A DNA stretch of 64,000 bases from Acidovorax sp. GBBC 1281 (GTDB lineage: Bacteria; Pseudomonadota; Gammaproteobacteria; Burkholderiales; Burkholderiaceae_C), in NCBI RefSeq assembly GCF_028473645.1, contig NZ_CP097269.1, positions 2,994,001 through 3,058,000 on the forward strand. The letters run 5' to 3'. The position numbers and the translations under genes are program-made. Below are positions 26,065-40,338 of the stretch, piece by piece (position 1 is the first letter of the stretch; each line of letters begins with the position of its first letter). The notes under the pieces were generated by a model. The model made no database searches and was not told the DNA's origin. It saw nothing but the letters and a program-made list of their open reading frames with translations.

Positions 26065-26358
26065 ATGGCTTCATGCAGCCCTTTCAATGTGAGCTTCACG
26101 GGCAGCGCCCAGGACCTGTTCGTCAAGATCGCCGCCCTCATTCACCAGAATGGCGGCGTCATCTCGGGCGGTCCCGCGGGTGGCAGCTTTTCGGTGGGCA
26201 CGCCACTGGGTACGGTGGCTGGCACGTTTTCGGTGAACGGCCAGACCTGCACCGTGACGATCACCCAGCGGCCGTTCTTCCTGCCCTGCAGCACCATCCA
26301 GTCGTTCGTGCAGTCGCACATTCCGACCGTGGTGCAGTCCAACATCCTGGACTTCTGA
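26065..26358 (+). CDS. Small protein of unknown function (97 aa)
   Basis: The ATG at 26065 has a strong GCAGGAGA site. The protein opens MASCSPFNVSFTGSAQDLF and has three cysteines. A glycine-rich middle reads VISGGPAGGSFSVGTPLG, then VAGTFSVNGQTCTVTITQRP, which suggests a small alpha/beta fold resembling polyhydroxyalkanoate- or START-like small domains (weak impression only). It has no leader peptide. It shares the M-x-x-C opening with the preceding 128-residue protein but no clear overall similarity. It is transcribed through or after the attenuator at 26009-26045. Confidence 0.75.
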   Translation: MASCSPFNVSFTGSAQDLFVKIAALIHQNGGVISGGPAGGSFSVGTPLGTVAGTFSVNGQTCTVTITQRPFFLPCSTIQSFVQSHIPTVVQSNILDF

Positions 26359-26379
26359 AGCGTCTCCTGGCGCATTGAA

Positions 26380-26419
26380 AAAGCCGCCCCGGCCTCACGG
26401 CCGGGGCGGCTTTCTTTTT
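26380..26419. terminator. Strong bidirectional intrinsic terminator
   Basis: Fifteen-base-pair arms (AAAGCCGCCCCGGCC, 26380-26394, and its complement ending at 26413) flank a TCAC loop. They are followed by CTTTTTGG on the plus strand and a T-run on the minus strand, between the convergent small-protein and YebC genes. Confidence 0.9.
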
Positions 26420-26443
26420 GGAAGGCAGGCGTGCCGGAGGCGC

Positions 26444-27157
26444 TCAGCCCGCCAGCGCCACGAACACGTTCTGCACGTCGTCGTTGCCGTCGATGGCGGC
26501 CAGGAACGATTCGACCTCCTCCAGTTGCTCCGCGCTGAGATTGGCCGGGTTCACCGGGTTCTTGGGCCGGTAGCCCAGCTTGGCCGACAGCACCGTGAAC
26601 CCCTGCGCCGGCAGCGCGCGGCACACCAGGTCCAGGTCGGTGGGATCGGTCCAGAACGTGGTGTTGCCCTCTTCCTCGCCAGGCTCGAAATCCTGAGCGC
26701 CCGCCTCGATGGCGGCCATTTCGGGGTCCGCATCGGCAGACGCCGGCTCGGCCTCGATGATGCCCACATGGTGGAAGTCCCAGGCCACGGAGCCGGACGT
26801 GCCCAGTTGGCCCTTGCGAAAAAGCACCCGCATTTCCGGCGCCGTGCGGTTCACGTTGTCGGTGAGGCACTCCACCATCACCGCCACCTGGTGCGGGGCG
26901 AAGCCTTCATAGATCACGCGCTCGTAATTGACCGCATCGCCGGACAGGCCCGCGCCCTTCTTGATGGCGCGCTCCAGGGTGTCCTTGGGCATGGACACCT
27001 TGCGGGCCTGCTCCACCACCAGGCGCAGCCGCGCATTGCCCGCCGGATCGGCGCCGCCGCGCGCCGCGACCATGATTTCCTTGACCAGCTTGCCGAACAG
27101 CTTGCCCTTGGCATCCGCGACCTGTGCCTTGCCCTTTGCTTTCCACTGCGCGCCCAT
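26444..27157 (-). CDS. YebC/PmpR-family DNA-binding or translation-associated protein
   Basis: The 237-residue protein is full length for the family. It opens [28 protein letters not shown] and contains the three-domain hallmarks [30 protein letters not shown] and [19 protein letters not shown]. Members act as transcriptional regulators or as factors that relieve ribosome stalling. Paralogues are common in Comamonadaceae, so the exact subtype is open. The ATG at 27157 has AAGGA 9 nt upstream. Confidence 0.92.
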   Translation of the reverse strand: MGAQWKAKGKAQVADAKGKLFGKLVKEIMVAARGGADPAGNARLRLVVEQARKVSMPKDTLERAIKKGAGLSGDAVNYERVIYEGFAPHQVAVMVECLTDNVNRTAPEMRVLFRKGQLGTSGSVAWDFHHVGIIEAEPASADADPEMAAIEAGAQDFEPGEEEGNTTFWTDPTDLDLVCRALPAQGFTVLSAKLGYRPKNPVNPANLSAEQLEEVESFLAAIDGNDDVQNVFVALAG

Positions 27158-27201
27158 CGTGACGATTCCTTGGTTTGCGGCGCTCCAGGCGTCCCGCGTC
27201 G

Positions 27202-27217
27202 TTGATTGATTGATTGA
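27202..27217. repeat. Tetranucleotide tract (TTGA)4 upstream of the YebC-family gene
   Basis: TTGATTGATTGATTGA is followed by a near-continuation (TCGATTGGTTGGA). It lies 45 bp before the start codon, in the likely 5' leader. Length changes here could alter expression but not frame. Confidence 0.6.
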
Positions 27218-27396
27218 TCGATTGGTTGGATGGGCCGGGCGACGGCATGGGAGGAATGCCCCCCGCGCCCGCATGCGCTGCACGGGCGCCCGACCCGGAG
27301 GGCATCGGTTATACACCCGCGACCCCGCGCCGCCGCGGTTACCGCCACCCTTGAGGCGAAAAAGAGCCCACGCCGGGGTTTTGATTGCCCTGGTAG

Positions 27397-27413
27397 CTAT
27401 CAAATCAATAGCA
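27397..27413. repeat. Short intergenic palindrome (GCTAT...ATAGC)
   Basis: Five-base arms with a 7-base spacer (CAAATCA) lie just downstream of the TfoX-like gene's stop. Confidence 0.6.
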
Positions 27414-27430
27414 TCGAACGGCGCGGTGGC

Positions 27431-27835
27431 TCACCGCCCCTTTTTGTCCACCGAACCACCCGGCCTGCGGCTTGCCGCCGGCCCCGGCCTGGAAGCCGAC
27501 CGCAGCGCGGCCTCCCACGCCCGGCCGGCCCACTCCACCGCTTCGGCCGGGCCTTCGTACATTTCCGCCGGGGCCTGCCGGTACGAAAGCGCCACCGGGC
27601 GGCCATGGCGCTCGTAGACGAAAGGCTGCAGTCCAAGGGCGTCGAACACCGGCGCGGTGAGCGCGTCGGCCTTGAGGTACAGCGCATCGTTCACCACCAG
27701 CGCCAGCATGTGGTCTTCGTGAAAGACGCCCCAGCCGCCGAACATGCGCCGCAACCGTATGGAGCCCCAGGGCGCGAAGACCCCAGGGAGTTCCTGGGCG
27801 AAGGCACTCACGGGAGCGGAAGGCGGCTTTTTCAT
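27431..27835 (-). CDS. TfoX/Sxy N-terminal-domain protein
   Basis: The 134-residue cytoplasmic protein has the TfoX N-terminal domain (about residues 12-105: [29 protein letters not shown], then [18 protein letters not shown]). It lacks the C-terminal domain of full-length competence regulators. Stand-alone N-domain proteins are frequent, and most have no known role. I chose the ATG at 27835, where domain similarity begins; an in-frame start at 28003 would run through the sigma-54 upstream region of the next gene. The C-terminal 20 residues are basic and low in complexity. Confidence 0.85.
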   Translation of the reverse strand: MKKPPSAPVSAFAQELPGVFAPWGSIRLRRMFGGWGVFHEDHMLALVVNDALYLKADALTAPVFDALGLQPFVYERHGRPVALSYRQAPAEMYEGPAEAVEWAGRAWEAALRSASRPGPAASRRPGGSVDKKGR

Positions 27836-27916
27836 CGGAGAGGCGTGCAGCGGTTCGGGAGGGAGAAATACGCCCATTGTGCGGGGCTCGGCGATGTTCC
27901 ACATCGACCCGCGAAC

Positions 27917-27933
27917 TGTTCCGCAACGGAACA
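27917..27933 (+). promoter_or_regulatory. Upstream activator palindrome
   Basis: TGTTCCGCAACGGAACA is a perfect inverted repeat with 7-bp arms and a 3-bp centre, about 130 bp upstream of the -24 element. That distance is usual for enhancer sites of sigma-54 activators. Confidence 0.65.
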
Positions 27934-28063
27934 CCCGTTGCGTCACGGCGCGCAACCGCGTTCTATACGGTTTTGAACGAATCGAAGAGAAATCGGGCAC
28001 CACCGCCTTCCCCGCTTGGCTTTCTTGCTATCCATTTTGACGGCTTGCCTGCCCTGACCCGGC

Positions 28064-28078
28064 TGGCACGTGCATTGC
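28064..28078 (+). promoter_or_regulatory. Sigma-54 (-24/-12) promoter
   Basis: TGGCACGTGCATTGC matches the consensus TGGCAC-N5-TTGC at every fixed position. The -12 GC lies about 69 bp before the aldehyde dehydrogenase ATG. Together with the palindrome upstream and a sigma-54 activator gene at the other end of the cluster, it is a convincing promoter. Confidence 0.85.
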
Positions 28079-28146
28079 GCCAACAAAGAGGCCCGCGCCG
28101 CCCCGGTGGCGTGGAACACCCCAACCGACCACAGGAGACACGCACC

Positions 28147-29667
<1,521 letters not shown>

Positions 29668-29695
29668 TCGCTTGATCTGCATCAGCCCAGCCACC

Positions 29696-29728
29696 GGGTG
29701 TCGGGCCTACCGTGAAGGCCCGACACCC
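29696..29728 (+). terminator. Intercistronic hairpin after the aldehyde dehydrogenase
   Basis: Perfect 13-bp arms (GGGTGTCGGGCCT, 29696-29708; AGGCCCGACACCC, 29716-29728) have no U-tract. It could be a partial terminator or an mRNA-stabilising structure that lets the aldehyde dehydrogenase be expressed more than the alcohol dehydrogenase. Confidence 0.5.
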
Positions 29729-29776
29729 CGTTGAACCCGCTGCACATCCGCTGCAGACGAAAGGATTTCCCCACCC

Positions 29777-30811
29777 ATGACCGCCAAGACCATGAAGGCC
29801 GCTGTCGTTCGCACATTCGGCCAGCCGCTCACCATCGAGGAAGTGCCCGTGCCCACGCCTTCGGACGACCAGATCCTCGTGAAGATCGAGGCCTCCGGCG
29901 TGTGCCACACCGACCTGCACGCCGCGGAAGGCGACTGGCCCGTCAAGCCGAACCCGCCGTTCATACCGGGCCATGAGGGCGTGGGCTTCGTGGCCGGCGT
30001 CGGCAAGAACGTCAAGCACGTGAAGGAAGGCGACCGCGTGGGCGTGCCCTGGCTGCACTCGGCGTGCGGCTACTGCACGCATTGCATGGGCGGCTGGGAG
30101 ACACTGTGCGAGTCGCAGAGCAACACCGGCTATTCGGTCAACGGCGGCTTTGCCGACTATGCCCTGGCCGATCCGAACTTCGTGGGCCACCTGCCCAAGG
30201 ACATCGGCTTCGTGGACATCGCGCCGGTGCTGTGCGCGGGGGTCACGGTGTACAAGGGCCTCAAGGTGACCGACACCAAGCCCGGCGACTGGGTCGTCAT
30301 CTCGGGCATCGGCGGCCTGGGCCACATGGCCGTGCAGTACGCCAAGGCCATGGGCCTGAACGTGGCGGCCGTGGACGTGGAGGACGACAAGCTCGACCTC
30401 GCCAGGCAACTGGGTGCGAGCGTGACGGTGAACGCCAAGACCACCGACCCCGCCGCCTACCTGCAAAAGGAGATCGGCGGCGCCCACGGCGCGCTGGTGA
30501 CGGCCGTGTCGCCCAAGGCCTTCGAGCAGGCCCTGGGCATGGTGCGGCGCGGCGGCACGGTGGCGCTCAACGGCCTGCCGCCCGGCAACTTTCCCCTGCC
30601 GATCTTCGACATGGTGCTGCGCGGCGTGACGGTGCGCGGCTCCATCGTGGGCACGCGGCTCGACCTGCAGGAGTCGCTCGACTTCGCCGCCCGCGGCCAG
30701 GTGAAGGCCACCGTGGCCACGGAAAAGCTCGAGAACATCAACGACGTGTTCGACCGCATGCGCCAGGGACAGATACAGGGGCGCATCGTGCTGGACATGG
30801 CTGCGGCCTGA
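29777..30811 (+). CDS. adhP: Zinc-dependent alcohol dehydrogenase, AdhP type
   Basis: The 344-residue medium-chain dehydrogenase has catalytic-zinc ligands in GVCHTDLH (Cys near 39) and PGHEGVG (His-Glu near 62), and four structural-zinc cysteines in CGYCTHCMGGWETLC (about 94-108). The Rossmann motif GIGGLGHMAVQYAKAMG is near 174. It interconverts ethanol or short alcohols and aldehydes with NAD+, feeding the aldehyde dehydrogenase upstream. It lies 109 bp after that gene, beyond a hairpin, and 5 bp before DUF779. Confidence 0.94.
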   Translation: MTAKTMKAAVVRTFGQPLTIEEVPVPTPSDDQILVKIEASGVCHTDLHAAEGDWPVKPNPPFIPGHEGVGFVAGVGKNVKHVKEGDRVGVPWLHSACGYCTHCMGGWETLCESQSNTGYSVNGGFADYALADPNFVGHLPKDIGFVDIAPVLCAGVTVYKGLKVTDTKPGDWVVISGIGGLGHMAVQYAKAMGLNVAAVDVEDDKLDLARQLGASVTVNAKTTDPAAYLQKEIGGAHGALVTAVSPKAFEQALGMVRRGGTVALNGLPPGNFPLPIFDMVLRGVTVRGSIVGTRLDLQESLDFAARGQVKATVATEKLENINDVFDRMRQGQIQGRIVLDMAAA

Positions 30812-31213
30812 TCCCCATGAACACGCCGGCCGCTCCCTCCACCCCGGTACCCGCCCCGGAGACCGGGCCCGTGGGCCGCGTCTCTGCCACGCCGGCGGCC
30901 GTCGCGCTCATCGAGCGCCTAGTCGCGCAGCACGGCCCGCTCATGTTCCACCAGTCGGGGGGGTGCTGCGACGGCAGCGCGCCGATGTGCTTCGCGCTGG
31001 GGGAGTTTCTGCTGGGCGATTCGGACGTGCTGCTGGGCGAGATCGCGGGGACGCCCTTCTACATGAGCCGCTCGCAGTTCGCCTACTGGGAGCACACGCA
31101 CCTCATCATCGATGCGGTGCCCGGCAACGGCGGCATGTTCTCGCTGGAACGGCCCACGGGCCTGCGCTTTCTCACACGGTCGCGGCTGTACAGCGACGCG
31201 GAATGGGAGGCTG

Positions 31214-33334
<2,121 letters not shown>

Positions 33335-33509
33335 GCTGTCTCCTTGGGGCTCTGTCATCGCCCGGCGCTGCGTGGCGCCAGGGTGTTGCTTGGGCGACTG
33401 GCACCTTACACCAATGGCAGGGCCAGGATGTTTCCAAAGCCCTGGCGGCGCCCTCGGATCATCCTGAAGCCCCCAATCCGCGCGCTCCCATGCAGCATGC
33501 AGCCCTTGA

Positions 33510-34427
33510 TCAAAGCAGACCGGCAGCCCCTTCAGCCAGCACCCGGGCCACCGCGCCCAGCGCCGTTCCGACATCCTGCTCGACCTTGAGCGACAGCAGC
33601 GGATCGGCCCGCGTACGGCCCCAGTTGACGGTCGCCACGGGCTTGCCCGCATCCGCCGCCATCTGCACGAAGCGAAAGCCCGAATACACCATGAGCGACG
33701 AGCCGGCCACCAGCATGGCGTCGGCGCGCAGCAGCGCATCGCGGGCGGCCTGCACGCGATCGCGCGGCACGCTTTCGCCGAAGAACACCACATCGGGCTT
33801 GAGCGGGCCGGCGCCGCAGCGCGGGCACGGCGGCACATCGAACGCGCTGAAATCCTGGCCTTCCAGGTCCGCATCGCCATCGGGCGCCGCATGCGCATGC
33901 AGCGCGGCCCAATCGGGATTGCGGCGCAGCAACTCGTCCTGCAGTTCGGCGCGTGGCAAACGGGCTTCGCAGGCCATGCAGCGCACGGTGTCGATGCGCC
34001 CGTGCAGATCGATGGTGCGAAGGCTCCCCGCAGCCGTGTGCAGGCCGTCCACGTTCTGCGTGAGCAGCAGTTCCACCCGGCCGGCCGCTTCCAGCGCGGC
34101 GAGCGCATGGTGCGCCGGTGCAGGGCGCGCCCGCCCCATCACACGCCAGCCGATGAAGCTGCGCGCCCAGTAGCGTCGGCGCGTGGCCTCGTCGCCCATG
34201 AAGGCCTGGAACGTGAGGGGCGGCGGCCGCTTCCATTCGCCATTGCCATCGCGGTAATCGGGAATGCCCGCAGCCGTGCTGCAGCCCGCCCCGGTGAGCA
34301 CGAACACCCGAGGGTGCGCCGCCATGAACTCCGCCAGCGCCTGCACGCCGGCCTCGGCGGTGGCGGCCATGGCCTCGGCCGGGTTTGGCGTGGTGGTGCT
34401 ATTCAAAGGGGACGGAGTCGTGGACAT
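33510..34427 (-). CDS. Sir2-family NAD-dependent protein deacylase
   Basis: The 305-residue sirtuin has NAD-binding motifs TGAGCSTAAGIPDYR (residues 45-59) and TQNVDGLH, the catalytic His in DLHGRI, a four-cysteine zinc site (CMAC and CPRC), and GSSLMVYSGF near 240. It removes acyl groups from lysines in the cytoplasm using NAD+. The GIPDYRDGNGEWK pattern is typical of the class II bacterial type. The ATG at 34427 follows GGGAG. It lies 12 bp downstream of the exonuclease I gene on the same strand. Confidence 0.93.
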   Translation of the reverse strand: MSTTPSPLNSTTTPNPAEAMAATAEAGVQALAEFMAAHPRVFVLTGAGCSTAAGIPDYRDGNGEWKRPPPLTFQAFMGDEATRRRYWARSFIGWRVMGRARPAPAHHALAALEAAGRVELLLTQNVDGLHTAAGSLRTIDLHGRIDTVRCMACEARLPRAELQDELLRRNPDWAALHAHAAPDGDADLEGQDFSAFDVPPCPRCGAGPLKPDVVFFGESVPRDRVQAARDALLRADAMLVAGSSLMVYSGFRFVQMAADAGKPVATVNWGRTRADPLLSLKVEQDVGTALGAVARVLAEGAAGLL

Positions 34428-34439
34428 CGAAGTCTCCCG

Positions 34440-35876
34440 CTACATCGCGGGCGCGATGCGTTCCGCGTAGTCGTACAGCGCGCCCAGGATTTCCTCGCCC
34501 CGCTCGTCCGCCTCGGCGCCCAGTTCGTCCAGCTTGGCGAACAATTCGTTGAAGGTGAGCGCGCCGCCTGCCCCTTCCATCAGACAGGCCACGCGGTGGC
34601 CCTCCCAGCGCTCCTGGTCGGCCCCGTCCAGCGTGTGCGGGAAATTGCGCGCACGGTAGCGCCACACCAGCTCTTCGAGCCGCTCGTCATCGAAGCCCGT
34701 CTTGGCCAAGGCAAGCCCCTGGGGTGGCAGGGCACGCAGGCGGTTCAGGCGGCGACGGTCCTCGTTGCCGACGAAGCCGCCGTACAGGTCCTGGTCCACG
34801 TCCGGTGCGGCTTCCTGCGGCCGCGCGAACACGCTGGCCCAGATGGCGCTCATGTCGGGCAAGGCGCGCGCCACCTCGGCGTGGCCGGCGGCCCGCTCCA
34901 GATCGACGGCCCAGCGCTGGGCCATCTGCGGCGTCAGCGTGTTGACGTTGCCCACCACCATCGGCGACTTGTTCAGGTGCACGGTCTTGATGGGCAGGCG
35001 CGTCACGCCTTCGGGCAACGCATCCGCCCGGCTGAACAGCCGCTCGCGGATCGCATCGGCGCCCAGCAGGGCCAGTTCGGACGGATCGTGGGCCAGGTCC
35101 CAGGCGATCAGTTCGTTCTTGTTGGTGGGATGGCTGGCGAGCGGCCACATCACCGCGACGCAGCCACGCTCGGCAGGGAACATGCCCGAGATGTGCAAAA
35201 AGGGCCGTGCGGTGTCGGCCGTGGCGGGCAGGCGCAATTCGGCGGCCACGCGGTCTTTTTTATGCAGCCCCAGCGCGAACTCGAACAGCTTGGGCTGCCG
35301 GTCGCGGATCAGCCGGGCCAGGGCGATGGTGGCGCGCACGTCGGAGAGCGCATCGTGCGCGGCCTCGTGCGCCAGGCCATTGGCTTTGGACAGGTGCTGC
35401 AGCTTGAAGCTGGGCGAGCCGTCTTCCTTCTTCGGCCAGACGATGCCATCCGGGCGCAGCGCGTAGGCCATGCGCACCACGTCGAGCAGATCCCACCGGC
35501 CGCACTGGTTCTGCCATTCCCGGGCATAGGGGTCCATCAGGTTGCGCCAGAACATGAAGCGCGTGATCTCGTCGTCGAACCGGATGGTGTTGTAGCCGAC
35601 GCCGATGGTGCCGGGCAGCGCCAGCTCGGCCTCGATGCGCGCCGCGAACGCATGCTCCGGCAGGCCACGCTCCAATGCGACCTGCGGCGTGATGCCCGTG
35701 ATCAGGCACGACACCGGGTCGGGCAGGTAATCGGGCGCGGGCTGGCAATAGACCATCAGCGGTTCGCCGATTTCGTTCAGGTCCGCATCGGTGCGGATGC
35801 CCGCGAACTGCGCGGGGCGGTCACGGCGCGTGTTGGCGCCAAAGGTTTCGTAGTCGTGCCAGAAAAAGGTATGCAT
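34440..35876 (-). CDS. sbcB: Exodeoxyribonuclease I
   Basis: The 478-residue DEDDh 3'-5' single-strand exonuclease works in recombination and mismatch repair. Catalytic acids are in FFWHDYETFG (residues 4-13), in YNTIRFDDEITR near 102 and in HDALSDVRAT near 180, the last with the adjacent His. The size and the C-terminal SH3/helical region match E. coli ExoI. I chose the ATG at 35876, directly before the first catalytic motif; a start 15 bp upstream is possible. It is divergent from the transglycosylase gene. Confidence 0.94.
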   Translation of the reverse strand: MHTFFWHDYETFGANTRRDRPAQFAGIRTDADLNEIGEPLMVYCQPAPDYLPDPVSCLITGITPQVALERGLPEHAFAARIEAELALPGTIGVGYNTIRFDDEITRFMFWRNLMDPYAREWQNQCGRWDLLDVVRMAYALRPDGIVWPKKEDGSPSFKLQHLSKANGLAHEAAHDALSDVRATIALARLIRDRQPKLFEFALGLHKKDRVAAELRLPATADTARPFLHISGMFPAERGCVAVMWPLASHPTNKNELIAWDLAHDPSELALLGADAIRERLFSRADALPEGVTRLPIKTVHLNKSPMVVGNVNTLTPQMAQRWAVDLERAAGHAEVARALPDMSAIWASVFARPQEAAPDVDQDLYGGFVGNEDRRRLNRLRALPPQGLALAKTGFDDERLEELVWRYRARNFPHTLDGADQERWEGHRVACLMEGAGGALTFNELFAKLDELGAEADERGEEILGALYDYAERIAPAM

Positions 35877-35937
35877 GAAATCGTGCAGCCGGTAACACCG
35901 AAGCCCGCAAGTATGCCGGGGCGCGGGACAATAAGGC

Positions 35938-37341
35938 ATGCAACGACGCCTTGCCCCCCCATCGCCCCTCCGCCCCTCCACCAGAACCCGCGCAGCCCAC
36001 TGGCTGGTTCCCCTGGCCGCTGCGGCGGCCCTCGCAGGCTGTGCATCGGCGCCGCGCGCCCAGCCTCCGGAAGCGGCCCTGGCCCACGCCGCTCCCGCCA
36101 TGCCGCCTCCGCAGCCCGCAGTGTCCCCACCGGCTGCGATGCCTTCTGCCCCGCCCCCTCCCCTGGTCCAGGACACCGCGGCGCCTGCGGTCAGCCCCGA
36201 AGAAGCCGCTGCGGCCGAACAGGCCGGTTTCACGGCCTGGATCGCGGCCTTCACCCAGGACGCACTGGCGGCCGGGATCCGGCCCGACACCGTGCAGACG
36301 GCCTTGGCCGGCGCGCAGTTGCAACAGCGGGTGATCGAGCTGGACCGCGCGCAGCCCGAGTTCACGCGCACTCCGTGGGCCTACCTGGACAGCGCTGTTT
36401 CTGCCCAGCGCATCGCCCAGGGCCAGGCCAAGCGGGCCGAATACGCGGTGCCCCTGGAAGCCGCCGCCGCGCGATACGGCGTGCCGGCCTCGATCGTCAC
36501 CGCCATCTGGGGCATGGAGAGCAACTACGGCGGCAATTTCGGCACCTTCCGTGCCGTCGATGCGCTGGCCACGCTGGGGTTCGAGGGCCGCCGCGCCCAA
36601 TGGGCCCGCAACGAACTGCTGGCGGCACTGCGCATCCTGGACCAGGGCGACATCGCGGCCGACCGCATGATCGGATCGTGGGCCGGGGCCATGGGCCACA
36701 CTCAGTTCCTGCCGTCCGTGTTCCTGGCCTACGCGGTCGACGCCGACGGAGACGGCCGCCGCGACATCTGGGGCAGCATCCCCGATGTGGCGTCGTCCAC
36801 CGCCAACTACCTGGCTAGCTCAGGCTGGCGCAGCGGGCAGCCCTGGGGCGTCGAGGTGCAGCTGCCACCGGGCTTTGATCACGCCCGCGCCGAGAACACC
36901 GTGCGCCAGCCGTCCGCCCAGTGGGCCGCGGAAGGGGTAGTGGCCATCGACCGGCAACCCCTGCCCGACCTGGGTGCGGCGTATGTCATCGCCCCCGCGG
37001 GTGCGCACGGGCCAGCCTTCCTGGTGGGCGACAACTTCCGCAGCATCCTGCGCTACAACAACTCGGTGAACTACGCCCTGGCGGTGGGCCTGCTGGCGCG
37101 GCAGATCGAGGGCGGCACGGGCGTGGTGGCCCCCTGGCCGCGGGACCTGCAGCCCCTGTCGCGCAGCCAGGTGAAAGACCTGCAGACGGCATTGAACCAG
37201 CGGGGGTTTTCCGCAGGCACAGCGGACGGCGTTATGGGCCCCGCCACGCGCGCCGGCCTGCGCCAGTTCCAGCAGAGCATCGGCGTGGTGGCCGACGGCT
37301 ATCCCACCTTGGAGTTGCTGCAGCGGCTGATGGCGCCGTGA
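35938..37341 (+). CDS. Membrane-bound lytic murein transglycosylase, MltB-like, with peptidoglycan-binding domain
   Basis: The 467-residue lipoprotein has a signal peptide ending in lipobox LAGC (Cys about residue 35). A Pro/Ala-rich spacer runs to about 80. The transglycosylase domain (about 95-390) has the catalytic Glu in WGMESNYGGNFG and the GAMGHTQFLPS motif. A C-terminal peptidoglycan-binding domain (about 400-465, LQTALNQRGFSAGTADGVMG) follows. It cleaves glycan strands to 1,6-anhydro products, probably from the inner face of the outer membrane. Confidence 0.93.
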   Translation: MQRRLAPPSPLRPSTRTRAAHWLVPLAAAAALAGCASAPRAQPPEAALAHAAPAMPPPQPAVSPPAAMPSAPPPPLVQDTAAPAVSPEEAAAAEQAGFTAWIAAFTQDALAAGIRPDTVQTALAGAQLQQRVIELDRAQPEFTRTPWAYLDSAVSAQRIAQGQAKRAEYAVPLEAAAARYGVPASIVTAIWGMESNYGGNFGTFRAVDALATLGFEGRRAQWARNELLAALRILDQGDIAADRMIGSWAGAMGHTQFLPSVFLAYAVDADGDGRRDIWGSIPDVASSTANYLASSGWRSGQPWGVEVQLPPGFDHARAENTVRQPSAQWAAEGVVAIDRQPLPDLGAAYVIAPAGAHGPAFLVGDNFRSILRYNNSVNYALAVGLLARQIEGGTGVVAPWPRDLQPLSRSQVKDLQTALNQRGFSAGTADGVMGPATRAGLRQFQQSIGVVADGYPTLELLQRLMAP

Positions 37342-37403
37342 TGCGGGCCGGCGCCGCCTGACCTGCCCTGAGCGGCCTGCAAGCCAGGGCAAGGGTCGAA
37401 AAC

Positions 37404-37433
37404 AAAAAGCCCGCGGCAAACGCGGGCTTTTTT
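37404..37433. terminator. Bidirectional intrinsic terminator
   Basis: AAAAAGCCCGCG (37404-37415) pairs with CGCGGGCTTTTT across a short loop. Long A and T runs on either side serve both the transglycosylase (plus) and clpA (minus) transcripts, which converge here. Confidence 0.92.
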
Positions 37434-37478
37434 CACATCAGGCGGCCACCATGGGAGGCCACGCGATCCATCGGCAGA

Positions 37479-39830
<2,352 letters not shown>

Positions 39831-39887
39831 GTGAACTCCTTTGTGCTTGCGTGGAAGGGATTACTGTAGATCGGGACCAAAGGCCGT

Positions 39888-40247
39888 TTATTCAACAGGC
39901 TCGCTGAGGCATTGCAGCGGATGCCCCGCCTTGTGGGCCGCCTCGCGGACCTGCTCCACTTTGGTGGCGGCGACATCGCGGGAATACACCCCACATACGC
40001 CTTTGCCGTCCAAATGGATTTTCAGCATGATCTGCGTGGCGGCTTCCCGGTCTTTGCTGAAGAATTCCTGCAGCACGACGATGACGAATTCCATCGGCGT
40101 GAAGTCATCATTGAGCATGACCACCTGAAACATTTGCGGCGGCTGGGTCTTTTGCGTGCGACGTTCGAGCACGACCGAACCGCCATCGTCCCGCGCTGGC
40201 GTCCTGGTGGGCGGAGCGGGGGTGGGGGAAGGTGGTTTAGTTGCCAT
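39888..40247 (-). CDS. clpS: ClpS adaptor
   Basis: The 119-residue adaptor delivers N-degron proteins to ClpA. It has a Pro/Thr-rich flexible N-terminus (residues 1-35) and a folded domain with [21 protein letters not shown] and the K-I-H-x4-G segment ([21 protein letters not shown]) of the substrate pocket and ClpA contact. I used the ATG at 40247; another three codons upstream is equally in frame. Confidence 0.95.
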   Translation of the reverse strand: MATKPPSPTPAPPTRTPARDDGGSVVLERRTQKTQPPQMFQVVMLNDDFTPMEFVIVVLQEFFSKDREAATQIMLKIHLDGKGVCGVYSRDVAATKVEQVREAAHKAGHPLQCLSEPVE

Positions 40248-40338
40248 GGATTTCATTCTAGCGAGCCACGGCGGTCGACGCAGCCTCTCCCATGTAGTGA
40301 TCACCCAACGGTGTTTCAAGCCTTACCCCGCGCTCCGT

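Larger units (their letters stand above)
27836..28146. promoter_or_regulatory. Divergent 311-bp control region upstream of the aldehyde dehydrogenase
   Basis: No gene is seen here. It holds an upstream palindrome (27917-27933), a second weaker inverted repeat TTGCG...CGCAA (27938-27955), and a sigma-54 promoter (28064-28078) reading towards the aldehyde dehydrogenase. Confidence 0.75.
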
